Assembly: GCF_008692845.1 (NCBI RefSeq)
Contig: NZ_VXJW01000001.1
Coordinates: 310,001 to 374,000, forward strand
Reading direction: 5' to 3'
Origin: Salmonella enterica subsp. arizonae
Lineage (GTDB): Bacteria > Pseudomonadota > Gammaproteobacteria > Enterobacterales > Enterobacteriaceae
DNA: 64,000 bases
Shown here: positions 40,778 through 50,093 of the stretch, piece by piece
How the letters are laid out: each line of letters begins with the position of its first letter
How positions within the stretch are numbered: position 1 is the first letter of the stretch
The notes under the pieces: model-generated
Told to the model about the DNA's origin: nothing
Databases searched by the model: none
The model's input: the letters and a program-made list of their open reading frames with translations, nothing else
Position numbers and translations under genes: made by a program

Positions 40778-41998
40778 GTGGTTGCTGATAGTCAGCCTGG
40801 GCATATCGATCAAATTAAGCAGACCAATGCTGGCGCAGTGTATCGCCTGATTGATCAGCTCGGACCGGTATCGCGAATTGACCTGTCTCGTCTGGCGCAG
40901 TTAGCGCCTGCCAGTATTACGAAAATTGTCCGCGAAATGCTGGAAGCGCATTTGGTTCAGGAACTTGAAATTAAAGAAGCGGGCAGTCGTGGTCGACCCG
41001 CCGTCGGGCTGGTAGTGGAAACTGAGGCCTGGCACTATTTATCTATTCGTATTAGCCGCGGCGAAATTTTCCTTGCGCTGCACGATCTCAGCAGCAAGTT
41101 GGTGGTTGAGGAGAACCTGCCGTTACCGCTAACCGAAGCCACGCCGTTGCTTGAGCGAATTATCACGCACGTTGATCAGTTTTTTATCCGCCATCAGCAG
41201 AAACTGGAGCGTCTAACCTCTATTGCGATTACGTTGCCGGGCATTATTGATACCGAAAACGGCATTGTACACCGTATGCCGTTTTATGAGGATGTCAAAG
41301 AGATGCCTTTAGGCGATGCGCTCGAACGCCACACTGGCGTACCGGTTTACATTCAGCATGATATCAGCGCCTGGACGATGGCAGAGGCGCTTTTTGGCGC
41401 ATCACGCGGCGCGCGCGACGTTATCCAGGTAGTTATTGATCATAATGTAGGGGCGGGTGTTATCACCGACGGTCATTTGCTTCATGCGGGCAGTAGCAGT
41501 CTGGTGGAGATTGGTCATACCCAGGTCGATCCTTATGGCAAACGCTGCTATTGCGGTAATCATGGTTGTCTGGAGACTATAGCCAGCGTCGATAGCGTAC
41601 TGGAGCTTACCCAGCTTCGGCTTAATCAGTCTATGAGTTCAATGTTGCACGGCCAGCCGTTAACGGTAGATTCGTTGTGTCAGGCGGCGATACAGGGAGA
41701 TTTATTAGCAAAAGATATCATTAGCGGCGTCGGCGCGCATGTCGGACGCATTCTGGCTATCATGGTGAATTTATTTAATCCGCAAAAAATTCTTATTGGT
41801 TCTCCGCTAAGTAAAGCGGCTGATATCCTTTTCCCAGCCATTGTTGACAGTATCCGTCAGCAGGCGCTGCCCGCCTACAGTAAGAATACAGTAGTGGAAA
41901 GCACGCAGTTTACCAACCAAGGCACGATGGCCGGGGCGGCGTTGGTAAAAGACGCGATGTATAACGGCTCTTTGTTGATTCGTCTATTACAGGGTTAA
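40778..41998 (+). CDS. mlc: Global sugar repressor Mlc (DgsA)
   Basis: A 406-residue ROK-family repressor of PTS and sugar-use genes; it is removed from DNA by binding unphosphorylated EIICB-Glc. The N-terminal winged helix covers about 20-75 (GPVSRIDLSRLAQLAPASITKIVREMLE). The zinc site is visible as GHTQ followed by CYCGNHGCLE, and the inter-domain dimer parts are intact. It starts at GTG with AAAGGGAG upstream. About 45 bp of gap before the ynfK leader. Confidence 0.96.
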   Translation: MVADSQPGHIDQIKQTNAGAVYRLIDQLGPVSRIDLSRLAQLAPASITKIVREMLEAHLVQELEIKEAGSRGRPAVGLVVETEAWHYLSIRISRGEIFLALHDLSSKLVVEENLPLPLTEATPLLERIITHVDQFFIRHQQKLERLTSIAITLPGIIDTENGIVHRMPFYEDVKEMPLGDALERHTGVPVYIQHDISAWTMAEALFGASRGARDVIQVVIDHNVGAGVITDGHLLHAGSSSLVEIGHTQVDPYGKRCYCGNHGCLETIASVDSVLELTQLRLNQSMSSMLHGQPLTVDSLCQAAIQGDLLAKDIISGVGAHVGRILAIMVNLFNPQKILIGSPLSKAADILFPAIVDSIRQQALPAYSKNTVVESTQFTNQGTMAGAALVKDAMYNGSLLIRLLQG

Positions 41999-42123
41999 CA
42001 TTTTTTAACTGTTGTACAAAAATTTGCGCTAACTCAAGCTGATTGCCCTTGCCATACCTTAGACTTCCTTCACTGTATTATTTTCCTGGCTTATATTTTC
42101 GAAGCATAACGGTGGAGTTAGTG

Positions 42124-42819
42124 ATGCTGAAGCGTTTCTTTATTACAGGCACAGACACTTCTGTTGGGAAGACGGTGGTTTCCCGCGCATTACTACAAGC
42201 GTTAGCGTCGGGTGGTAAGAGTGTGGCTGGGTATAAACCTGTCGCCAAAGGGAGCAAAGAGACCCCGGAAGGGATGCGCAACAAAGACGCTGTGGTATTG
42301 CAAAGCGTCTCTTCACTGGAATTGCCGTATGAGGCTATAAATCCGATCGCTTTAAGCGAAGAGGAAAGCAGCGTAGCGCATAGCTGTCCTATCAATTATA
42401 CCTTGCTGTCCAACGGCCTGGCGAACCTGAGCGATAAAGTGGATCACGTCGTTGTGGAAGGCACCGGCGGCTGGCGCAGCCTGATGAATGATTTACGTCC
42501 GCTGTCCGAATGGGTAGTACAGGAACAATTACCGGTATTGATGGTGGTAGGGATTCAGGAGGGGTGCATTAATCATGCGCTACTGACTGCGCAAGCTGTC
42601 GCTAACGATGGACTGCCGTTAATTGGCTGGGTGGCGAATCGCATTAATCCTGGGCTGGCGCATTATGCTGAAATCATTGATGTGCTTGGAAAAAAACTTC
42701 CTGCGCCGCTGATTGGCGAGCTGCCGTACCTGCCGCGTGCCGAGCAGCGTGAACTGGGGCAGTATATTCGTTTATCAATGCTCGGCAGCGTGCTGTCGGT
42801 AGATAGAATTATGGCGTAA
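42124..42819 (+). CDS. ynfK: BioD-like dethiobiotin synthetase paralogue YnfK
   Basis: A 231-residue P-loop ATPase of the dethiobiotin synthetase family (Walker [10 protein letters not shown] at about 8-16; [12 protein letters not shown] is the family Mg/substrate loop). It is a second BioD-type protein outside the bio operon; its activity in vivo is not settled. The ATG at 42124 follows GGTGGAG and matches E. coli; the ORF opens 27 codons earlier. Its 3' end overlaps the convergent clcB by 45 bp. Confidence 0.92.
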   Translation: MLKRFFITGTDTSVGKTVVSRALLQALASGGKSVAGYKPVAKGSKETPEGMRNKDAVVLQSVSSLELPYEAINPIALSEEESSVAHSCPINYTLLSNGLANLSDKVDHVVVEGTGGWRSLMNDLRPLSEWVVQEQLPVLMVVGIQEGCINHALLTAQAVANDGLPLIGWVANRINPGLAHYAEIIDVLGKKLPAPLIGELPYLPRAEQRELGQYIRLSMLGSVLSVDRIMA

Positions 42820-44028
42820 CGTCCGCGATAGCACTGACGCGACTACGCAGGCAATCAGCAGACCGGGGAGCAACTGATACTCGCCGGTCATTTCACAAAT
42901 CATCAGGGTAGACATAATCGGCGCATGGGTCGTTGCCGCCAGTAGCGTCGCCATACCCGCCAGTCCTAATAAAATCGCTATTTCATCCGAGCCCGGAAGC
43001 CAGAATCCCCATATCCGACCCAAAAGCATTCCAATGGATAATCCGACAAATAGCGTTGGCGTAAAGACGCCGCCCGGCGCGCCAGAACCGCTGCTGGCGA
43101 GCACGGCCAGGATTTTGCACGCAAAAATTCCGCTAATCAGCGAGAATAGCGGCGGGGAGAGTAGAAATGACTGTACGACGCTATAGCCGTTTCCCCAAAC
43201 CGTAGGCGTTAATAACGACAGTATCCCGACAATAAGTCCGCCTAAGGCTAACTGCCAGGGCGGCGACAGTTTTAAGCGTAAAAAGCTATTATGGCTGGCC
43301 GTCATCAGCCACATCAGCAACGGGCCGCACAGACCAGCGACCAGGCCGGTACTGACTATCATGAAGTATTCCCGTGTGTGGAGATCAAGGGTCAGATGTA
43401 CGGTATAGAGTAGTGAATTGCTACCGTTTAATAGATTGGTAGTTAGTAGGGCGACGACGGCGGAAACGACAACCGGACCGAGAGAGGCCAACATTAAAGT
43501 GCCGAACAGGATCTCCGCGATAAACAGGCTACCCGCCAGCGGAGCATGGTAAGCGCCCGCCATACCCGCAGCGGCGCCGCTGGCAATCCATAATTTCCAT
43601 TCCTCGCGCGGCGTAAGGCGCCGCGCAAAGCCGGATGCCGCCAGCGCGGCGAGCAGGATCATTGCGCCTTCGCGACCAATTGCGCTGCCGCTGACCACGA
43701 CCAGCAGCGAGGCCAGTGATTTCACCAGGCTGGCGCCAACGTCAAATTGCCCGTCGGTTTGCAATGCTTCCATATAGTCAGTAGGCGCGTGGGGGCGCTG
43801 TTGATTCATTTTTTGCCACCTCCACAGCAACAGGCCAGCGGCCAGACCGCCAAGCGCAGGCGTAATCAGCCGTCGCCAGGGCGAAAGCCCCGCTGCCGCA
43901 TTCACCAGACTACCGGTGTCATTACTCAGGAAAAGCCATTCCAGAAATTGCATCGCATGACGGAAGGCGGCGACAGCCAGCGCCGCGAGAATACCGATGA
44001 GCGTAGCGATCAGCAGGCGACGAAACAT
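42775..44028 (-). CDS. clcB: ClC-type chloride channel/antiporter ClcB
   Basis: A protein of 417 residues of the ClC family. The signatures GSGxP ([12 protein letters not shown]), GxFxP ([15 protein letters not shown]) and the late TTHAPI helix are present. By analogy with E. coli it assists acid resistance as an electrical shunt. I use the internal ATG at 44028 ([12 protein letters not shown]), which fits E. coli; an ATG 12 codons upstream (44064) is possible and neither has a strong Shine-Dalgarno. The end overlaps ynfK. Confidence 0.9.
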   Translation of the reverse strand: MFRRLLIATLIGILAALAVAAFRHAMQFLEWLFLSNDTGSLVNAAAGLSPWRRLITPALGGLAAGLLLWRWQKMNQQRPHAPTDYMEALQTDGQFDVGASLVKSLASLLVVVSGSAIGREGAMILLAALAASGFARRLTPREEWKLWIASGAAAGMAGAYHAPLAGSLFIAEILFGTLMLASLGPVVVSAVVALLTTNLLNGSNSLLYTVHLTLDLHTREYFMIVSTGLVAGLCGPLLMWLMTASHNSFLRLKLSPPWQLALGGLIVGILSLLTPTVWGNGYSVVQSFLLSPPLFSLISGIFACKILAVLASSGSGAPGGVFTPTLFVGLSIGMLLGRIWGFWLPGSDEIAILLGLAGMATLLAATTHAPIMSTLMICEMTGEYQLLPGLLIACVVASVLSRTLRHNSIYRQHAAEH

Positions 44029-44167
44029 CGCGCGCAGATCCGGATAAGCGTGTAAACGATGCATTAGCGGGTAAACAGGGCGTTTCAGGATAGCCTATTT
44101 TGCGGATAAATGACGTCAGACGCAAACGCACTATGTGCGATATAATATTACGCAGGATAATAATATT

Positions 44168-44192
44168 GCCGGAGGGCAAGAGGCCATCCGGC
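44168..44192. repeat. REP-like hairpin after osmV
   Basis: GCCGGAGGG and the mirrored CCATCCGGC form a compact REP-type stem just past the osmV stop codon. Confidence 0.7.
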
Positions 44193-44198
44193 GACGCG

Positions 44199-45347
44199 TT
44201 AGCTGCTTTCGTGAATATTAAGCGCCCGACGCGTGCGGCCTGAACTGAGATAATCGGCGATGTAATCCTGAGAGATTTCCCCGTTATAGCGTCCGTCCTC
44301 ATCAACGATCGGCATCCAGCTAGTATTACTTTCGTACAATCTGGACAGCACAATACGCAGGTTATCTTCCGCTTTGCCCGTAATACGGAAAGGATGGGTG
44401 ATATCGGCGCAGGTTCCGCTGGCGTTCCGCGCTTCCCGGCGCTTCACAAATCCCAGCGGCTTACCGTCATTGTCAATGACGGTAATGGCGCGAATATCGT
44501 TTTCATCCATAATGCCGAACGCTTCGCTTAACGGCGTGGAAGGCCGCGCGGTAATCGTTGGCTGTTGATCGGTAACATCGCCTGCGGAGACCAGTAGCAG
44601 ACGCTTTAACGTTCTGTCCTGACCAACGAACGATCCGACAAACTCGTTGGCCGGTTTGGCCAGCAGTTCGTCAGGACTGGCGCACTGTACAATTCGACCC
44701 TGACGGAATACGGCGATACGGTCGCCGAGCTTCAGCGCTTCGTCGATATCATGGCTGACCAGCATCACTGTCTTTTTTAGCTTACGCTGCATATCAAGAA
44801 ACTGGTTCTGAATCACTTCGCGGTTAATCGGGTCCACCGCGCCGAAGGGCTCATCCATCAGCAATACCGGCGGATCGGCGGCCAGAGCGCGGATCACGCC
44901 AATACGCTGTTGCTGTCCCCCGGACATCTCTTTTGGATAGCGATGCAGAAATTTCCTCGCATCCAGCGCCACCATCTCCATCAATTCTTCGGCGCGTTGC
45001 TTGCAGCGCGCTTTGTCCCAACCCAACATGCGCGGCACAACGGTAATATTTTCCTCAATCGTCATATTAGGAAACAGGCCAATTTGTTGAATTACGTACC
45101 CGATATTGCGGCGTAGCGTTACCGTATCCATATCGTTGGTATTTTCGTCGTTGATAAGTATATTACCGCTGCTGGGCGCGATCAGTCGGTTGATCATCTT
45201 TAACGTGGTGGTTTTGCCGCAGCCTGAGGGGCCGAGTAATACGCACATTTCGCCTTCCGGCACGTTCAGGTTGACATTGTCGACGGCTTTTAGCGGCTGA
45301 CCCTTTTTCTGAACAAATTGTTTGGTGAGATTTTCCAGTTTTATCAT
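44199..45347 (-). CDS. osmV: Osmoprotectant ABC transporter ATPase (OsmV)
   Basis: A 382-residue ABC ATPase: Walker A GPSGCGKT at 39-46, signature SGGQQQRIG at 142-150, Walker B VLLMDEPFGAVD from 161. The C-terminal 130 residues form a pair of CBS domains, as in OpuA/ProV-type osmotic sensors (cystathionine-beta-synthase pairs that gate transport with ionic strength). It is the last gene of a four-gene operon; its ATG overlaps the osmW stop codon. The set matches the OsmU system (STM1491-1494) described for Salmonella glycine-betaine/choline-O-sulfate uptake. Confidence 0.93.
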   Translation of the reverse strand: MIKLENLTKQFVQKKGQPLKAVDNVNLNVPEGEMCVLLGPSGCGKTTTLKMINRLIAPSSGNILINDENTNDMDTVTLRRNIGYVIQQIGLFPNMTIEENITVVPRMLGWDKARCKQRAEELMEMVALDARKFLHRYPKEMSGGQQQRIGVIRALAADPPVLLMDEPFGAVDPINREVIQNQFLDMQRKLKKTVMLVSHDIDEALKLGDRIAVFRQGRIVQCASPDELLAKPANEFVGSFVGQDRTLKRLLLVSAGDVTDQQPTITARPSTPLSEAFGIMDENDIRAITVIDNDGKPLGFVKRREARNASGTCADITHPFRITGKAEDNLRIVLSRLYESNTSWMPIVDEDGRYNGEISQDYIADYLSSGRTRRALNIHESS

Positions 45348-45994
45348 TATCGTATCCCCTTAGGTGTCAGTACGACTTGCAGACGATGCAACAGCCAGTC
45401 AAGCACAATCGCCAGTAGACAGATCATCAGCGCGCCGGCAATTAACATGCGAATATCGCTGCCGCTAATGCCGTTTAACAGTAGCAGTCCCAGACCGCCA
45501 GCGCCGATGACTGCGGCAATCGCCATCACGCCAATATTCATCACCACCGCGGTGCGGATACCACCGAAGATAACCGGTAAGGCCATTGGAATTTCGACCC
45601 AGCGCAAGCGTTGCCAGAACGTCATGCCGATGCCGCGTCCCGCTTCACGCAGACCGGGCGGCAGACTATCAAGCGCAGTATGGGTATTACGGACAATCGG
45701 CAGTAAAGAGTAGAGAAAAACGGCCGTCACGGCGGGCAAAACGCCAATACCCTGCCCGATCAACGAAAAGAGCGGGATCATTAACCCAAACAGCGCGATA
45801 GACGGAATGGTAAGAAGTAGCGTGGCGACGCCCAATACCGGCGTTGCCAGCCATTTGTGGCGTACAATCAAAACGCCTAGCGGTACGCCGATGATAATCG
45901 CCAGACCGACAGCCAGCGCGACCAGCCAAAGATGCTGAAAGGTAAGGCTGGCGAGGTAGCCTGCGTTATCCAGCATATAATGTATCGTATCCAT
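45347..45994 (-). CDS. osmW: Osmoprotectant ABC permease (OsmW)
   Basis: A 215-residue permease with five or six membrane helices and the cytoplasmic coupling segment GLREAGRGIGMTFWQRLRWVEIPMALPVI (EAA motif). It is one of two permeases in the operon, paralogous to osmY upstream. Good Shine-Dalgarno GGAG. Stop codon overlaps the osmV start. Confidence 0.92.
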   Translation of the reverse strand: MDTIHYMLDNAGYLASLTFQHLWLVALAVGLAIIIGVPLGVLIVRHKWLATPVLGVATLLLTIPSIALFGLMIPLFSLIGQGIGVLPAVTAVFLYSLLPIVRNTHTALDSLPPGLREAGRGIGMTFWQRLRWVEIPMALPVIFGGIRTAVVMNIGVMAIAAVIGAGGLGLLLLNGISGSDIRMLIAGALMICLLAIVLDWLLHRLQVVLTPKGIR

Positions 45995-46003
45995 AGGCGC
46001 TCC

Positions 46004-46906
46004 TTACAGCAGACCTTTGTCCTGCAAAAATTGATGGGCTACCTGTTGCGGCGTGCGATGATCGATATCGACCTGGGCGTTTAGGGTCGATATCACATCA
46101 TTATTGAGCAGGCCGGAAAGGGTGTTTAAGGCGTCATCAAGGCCAGGATTAGCTTTCAGCACTTCTTTACGCACCACGGGCGTGACAGCGTAACTTGGAA
46201 AGAAGCCTTCATCATCCTCCAGCACTTTCAGATCAAACCCTTTCACCCGTCCGTCGGTGGTATAGACCAGCCCGGCGTCAACCAGACCATCCCGAACGGC
46301 GTTATAGACCAGTCCTGGGTCCATTTGTCGTATTTGCGGGCGATCAAGCTGCATCTGATAGGCTTGCTGAAGGGGCTTCATCCCGTCGCTGCGCCCGGCA
46401 AATTCCAGATCGAGGCCGAGCATCCAGTTGTGGTCAGGATCGTTCTGCCGGACCTGTTCGATTTTTGCCACCATTTGCGAGATGGTGGTGATATTTTCCG
46501 CCTCGGCGCGTTTGCGTTGCATCGCGAACGCGTAAGTATTGTTCATGTCAGCCGGTTTGAGCCATACCAGACCCAGCTTCGCATCCAGGCGTTTTACCGT
46601 GTCGTAGGTTTCCTGTGGATTCATGCGCTTATCGATACGGTTGAAAATAATCAGCGATGTTCCGGTGTATTCCCAGGTAATATCAATTTGTTTATTCACC
46701 ATCGCATTACGTGAAATCACCGCGGCGATATTGGTTTGCGGCTGAACCTGAAAGCCTTTTTTCTGCAAATACTGAACGGTCATGGCCGAGAGAATATGCT
46801 GCTCGGTAAAGCTTTTAGTGGCGAGAACCAGCGGCGCGGCCTGCGTCTGGCTACTGAACAACAGCGTTGCGGCAAGCCATCCCAGCAGGTGTTTTTTGAA
46901 TCTCAT
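46004..46906 (-). CDS. osmX: Osmoprotectant substrate-binding protein (OsmX)
   Basis: A 300-residue periplasmic binding protein of the OpuAC/YehZ type with signal peptide [42 protein letters not shown] and [12 protein letters not shown] are family hallmarks; aromatic residues in the same region usually cage the trimethylammonium group. AAGGAGCG precedes the ATG. It lies between the two permease genes. Confidence 0.93.
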   Translation of the reverse strand: MRFKKHLLGWLAATLLFSSQTQAAPLVLATKSFTEQHILSAMTVQYLQKKGFQVQPQTNIAAVISRNAMVNKQIDITWEYTGTSLIIFNRIDKRMNPQETYDTVKRLDAKLGLVWLKPADMNNTYAFAMQRKRAEAENITTISQMVAKIEQVRQNDPDHNWMLGLDLEFAGRSDGMKPLQQAYQMQLDRPQIRQMDPGLVYNAVRDGLVDAGLVYTTDGRVKGFDLKVLEDDEGFFPSYAVTPVVRKEVLKANPGLDDALNTLSGLLNNDVISTLNAQVDIDHRTPQQVAHQFLQDKGLL

Positions 46907-46934
46907 TTAACGCTCCTTATTGTTATTTATGCGT

Positions 46935-47645
46935 TCAGGCAGTATGAGGGCTAAGGCGTCGCCCAAGCCAGGCAAGCAGAGTGTCTAGAATCAGCGCGAA
47001 TAACGCCGTGGCCGTTGCGCCGAGAATCAACGTCGGAAAATCGTTAAGATAAATCCCCGGGAAAATCAGCTCGCCGTAGCTACTGGCGCCGATCAGAAAG
47101 GCCAGCGGCGCGGTGCCGACATTGATGGCGGTCGCGATGCGAATACCGGACAGCATCACTGGCCACGCATTAGGTAGCTCTACCTGGCGAAGCCGCTGCC
47201 ATTTTGTCATCCCTATCCCGTTTGCCGCTTCAATCAGTGAGGCGGGAACGGAACAGAGGCCCGCATAGGTATTGCGGACGATAGGCAGAAGGGAAGCCAG
47301 AAATAGCGCGACAATGGCGGGCGTATCGCCGATCCCGATAATCACCATCGCTAAGGCCAGGACGGCCAGCGGCGGCAAGGTATTACCAACATTAAAGATT
47401 TGCATGACATATTCAGCAAATCCTTTTGCCGCAGGTCGGCTGAGTAAAATCCCGCTCGGGATACCGACCAGTAAAGCAAAAAACATGGACGTAAAGACCA
47501 GCATCAAATGCCGTTGTCCGAGATACAGCAGATCGACCTGACGCGCTTTCAGCGTCTCCAGACCGATTCCCCAGATAAACAGCGCCAGTAAAAGCAAAAT
47601 GACGATAGTGAACCCAAGTACGCGTTTTAGGGTGAGGGTGTACAT
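46935..47645 (-). CDS. osmY: Osmoprotectant ABC permease (OsmY of the OsmU system)
   Basis: A 236-residue permease, first gene of the operon. The EAA-type loop ASLIEAANGIGMTKWQRLRQVELPNAWPVMLSGIRIA is clear. The ATG at 47645 (MYTLTLKRVLGF) follows AGGGAG; an ATG eight codons upstream overlaps that Shine-Dalgarno. The name clashes with the unrelated periplasmic OsmY of E. coli. A strong palindrome lies 120 bp upstream. Confidence 0.9.
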   Translation of the reverse strand: MYTLTLKRVLGFTIVILLLLALFIWGIGLETLKARQVDLLYLGQRHLMLVFTSMFFALLVGIPSGILLSRPAAKGFAEYVMQIFNVGNTLPPLAVLALAMVIIGIGDTPAIVALFLASLLPIVRNTYAGLCSVPASLIEAANGIGMTKWQRLRQVELPNAWPVMLSGIRIATAINVGTAPLAFLIGASSYGELIFPGIYLNDFPTLILGATATALFALILDTLLAWLGRRLSPHTA

Positions 47646-47767
47646 TGCGGTGTGTCTCCCTGTTTGCATGTGTTATGGCGACGTTAAGAGTCGCGTGTTG
47701 TTATGCCATGTTCCGGCAGGGTGCTTTGAGCTATAGCAACAGGTTGGGAAGGATTCCAGCGGAGCGT

Positions 47768-47790
47768 GATGTTTAACACTGTTAAACATC
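47768..47790. promoter_or_regulatory. Palindrome upstream of the osmU-type operon
   Basis: GATGTTTAAC-ACT-GTTAAACATC has perfect 10-bp A+T-rich arms. It lies in the osmY promoter region and lacks a T-run, so it looks like an operator rather than a terminator. Confidence 0.6.
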
Positions 47791-47916
47791 TATTAACAAT
47801 TAGGTTTTGCCCTTATGCGGCTAAGCGTGAACATTCACGATAAAGAATTATCTTAAAAATAGAAGCGTGGTGTGACGTTGTCACTTTTTGTGGATAAAAA
47901 TAGGCCGCAATGGGTG

Positions 47917-47942
47917 AAAAGGCAGTTAAAATCCTGCCTTTT
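47917..47942 (-). terminator. Terminator of the ynfEFGH-dmsD operon
   Basis: AAAAGGCAG and CTGCCTTTT form a 9-bp stem with an 8-base loop and T residues, directly after dmsD. Confidence 0.8.
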
Positions 47943-47949
47943 GTGGGGA

Positions 47950-48564
47950 TTAACGGAATAACGGTTTTACAGCGACGGGAATAATGAGTTGAGCTTGCCA
48001 TTGCGCCAGAGTCAGACGCGCCAGTTGCCCCAACGCCTGATAAAACGGATGCCCGGCATGATCGATAAATACGTCCAGAAAGCGGGACGACCACGGAAAC
48101 AGATGCCAGGCCAGGAGTTGTTCGCATTCATGATGACGGCCATTCTCGGCAAGCCAGGCCGCCAGCAGCAACAGCGACCCGAAATGATCTTCTGGCTCGT
48201 TTTGCTGCATTTCAAACTGAATCCCGTTTTCGCGCATCCACTGACGTAGCGCCAACGTAGAATCGCCAAATAATACGCTCTCACGATCCAGCCAGACGGA
48301 ACCCCACGGCGGAGACGGCAGAGCGTAAGGGCCGATAAACAGACGCTGCCAGGCCTGTGGCAACGACTCTTCGCTATGGGTCTTAAACATAGCCGCCACA
48401 GGCGCAAGCGCATCGGCATCAAGCGGCCACTGCGCCTGCCAGTTGTCGGTTAATAGCGCCTGAACCAGAGGAGCGGTTTCGTTGCTTTCCGGCGAATAAT
48501 AAAACAACGCGCCAAGAACACGCGCCGTTACTGCAAAATCATCACGTTGTAAAAAAGTGGTCAT
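47950..48564 (-). CDS. dmsD: Tat proofreading chaperone DmsD
   Basis: A 204-residue cytosolic chaperone that binds twin-arginine signal peptides of DmsA/YnfE-type molybdoenzymes until cofactor loading is complete. The family motif around LFVGP/LFIGPYALPSPPWGSVWLDRE is present, and the all-helical fold and length equal E. coli DmsD. It is the last gene of the operon whose YnfE and YnfF products carry the Tat signals it serves. Confidence 0.96.
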   Translation of the reverse strand: MTTFLQRDDFAVTARVLGALFYYSPESNETAPLVQALLTDNWQAQWPLDADALAPVAAMFKTHSEESLPQAWQRLFIGPYALPSPPWGSVWLDRESVLFGDSTLALRQWMRENGIQFEMQQNEPEDHFGSLLLLAAWLAENGRHHECEQLLAWHLFPWSSRFLDVFIDHAGHPFYQALGQLARLTLAQWQAQLIIPVAVKPLFR

Positions 48565-48606
48565 TCAAACAATCCCGAAAGGTGCGGGTCGCCCCACACG
48601 CACAAA

Positions 48607-49464
48607 TTAACCTGCGACTGCCATACCTACGGTCATATGCAGGCCATAAAAAAGTCCGCGGCCAATAATTTCGCCCGCCAGCACCAGCACGACACCGAGC
48701 AGCAAACCAACGGTATGCGGTTCTCGGCGACGAATTAGCGGACATAGCCAGCAGCCTAATCCGGCAGCAAGCAAGACAATGCGCCAGACCTTTAGCATAC
48801 CGTAATCCGGTGCGAGATGGCTGGCCTGTTGCACGGAGCTGTGAAGGGTTGAGAGCGACAGTCCCTGTAGTACGATGACCGCCACGCACACCACCAACGC
48901 CAGGCCGCTAATACTGGCAAACGTCACGCTGCAAAATGGGACGCGCGCGATGCGTAGCAGTAGCGCCGCAAACACCGGGCCGCACAGGAATGCCGTGAGG
49001 AAAAAGGCCAGCGTGGTGTAGCCATTATACCAGGTTGGCACGGTATCTATCTGATAAACGAGCGTCATTGCCCAGATGAATGCAACGCCGAGCGCCATAC
49101 TGACCAGCAGCCACACTTTACCCAGCGCCGGGGGCATTTTACCGAGTACCGCCACCAGCCACCAGATGCCGCCTACGGCAAAGAACACCGATCCTGCGGC
49201 GATTTCATTACTCAGTGCGGAAGCGCCTACGCGGTTAAGCGAGTTAAACGCGCGCATCGGCGAGCCGAGATGCATAATCGACGCGAGGAATCCCAGTCCC
49301 ATCACCAGCCACAGAAAAAACATGCTGCGCACGATGCGCTGACGGGCGATGATATCGTCTTTTGCCGTCAGCCAGCCCAGTCCGCTAACGATTAACGCGC
49401 CGACCACGCACTGACCAAAGACCGTGAAGATCATCAACGGCCATTCATGCCATCCACTTCCCAT
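48607..49464 (-). CDS. ynfH: DmsC-type membrane anchor YnfH
   Basis: A 285-residue, eight-helix quinol-oxidising anchor of the DmsC family that links the molybdoenzyme to menaquinol. It starts one base after the ynfG stop codon, with AAGGAGG inside the end of ynfG, so translation is coupled. The sequence begins MGSGWHEWPLMIFTVFGQCV, the usual DmsC start. About 40 bases separate it from dmsD. Confidence 0.94.
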   Translation of the reverse strand: MGSGWHEWPLMIFTVFGQCVVGALIVSGLGWLTAKDDIIARQRIVRSMFFLWLVMGLGFLASIMHLGSPMRAFNSLNRVGASALSNEIAAGSVFFAVGGIWWLVAVLGKMPPALGKVWLLVSMALGVAFIWAMTLVYQIDTVPTWYNGYTTLAFFLTAFLCGPVFAALLLRIARVPFCSVTFASISGLALVVCVAVIVLQGLSLSTLHSSVQQASHLAPDYGMLKVWRIVLLAAGLGCWLCPLIRRREPHTVGLLLGVVLVLAGEIIGRGLFYGLHMTVGMAVAG

Positions 49465-49465
49465 A

Positions 49466-50083
49466 TTATACCTCCTTCGGATTGGCCAGATAACCGGTAG
49501 TGTCCCCGGTCGGGCGGCTGTTGGCGTTGGGTTTAATCACAATATTCGGCTTCGTGAAATGCGCGCGCGGCAGCGGCGCGACGGCAGCCAGCTCACCGTG
49601 TTTTTTACGCAACTCGTCTATCGGGCCAAAATCCAGCGCCCGCAGCGGGCAGGATTCCACGCAGATAGGCTTTTTGCCGTCGGCGACGCGATCATAACAG
49701 CCGTCGCACTTGGTCATATGACCTTTGGCCGCGTTGTACTGCGGCGCGCCGTACGGGCAGGCCATGTGGCAGTAGCGGCAGCCGATACAGACCTCTTCGT
49801 TCACCACCACAAAACCGTCATCGCGCTTGTGCATCGCGCCGCTCGGGCAGACTTTGGTACAGGCCGGGTCTTCGCAGTGGTTACACGAAATGGAGAGGTA
49901 ATAGGCAAAGACGTTCTGGTGCCAGACGCCGTTATCTTCCTGCCAGTCGCCACCCGCATACTCATAAATGCGGCGGAAGCTGACATCCGGGGTCAAATCT
50001 TTGTAGTCCTTGCAGGCCAGTTCGCAGGTTTTGCAACCGGTGCAACGACTGGAATCAATAAAAAATCCATACTGGGTTGTCAT
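49466..50083 (-). CDS. ynfG: DmsB-type iron-sulfur subunit YnfG
   Basis: A 205-residue electron-transfer subunit with four ferredoxin-type motifs: CTGCKTCELAC, CNHCEDPACTKVCP, CIGCRYCHMACP and the C-terminal CDGCYDRVADGKKPICVESCP, together binding four [4Fe-4S] clusters. It passes electrons from YnfH to the catalytic subunits. It follows ynfF by 10 bases. Confidence 0.96.
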   Translation of the reverse strand: MTTQYGFFIDSSRCTGCKTCELACKDYKDLTPDVSFRRIYEYAGGDWQEDNGVWHQNVFAYYLSISCNHCEDPACTKVCPSGAMHKRDDGFVVVNEEVCIGCRYCHMACPYGAPQYNAAKGHMTKCDGCYDRVADGKKPICVESCPLRALDFGPIDELRKKHGELAAVAPLPRAHFTKPNIVIKPNANSRPTGDTTGYLANPKEV

Positions 50084-50093
50084 CGGTTACTCC

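Noticed and set aside
48541-48560. Second Ter-like sequence around CACGTTGTAAAAAAG
   Set aside because: Falls in the start of dmsD and lacks the conserved flanks of the Ter consensus.
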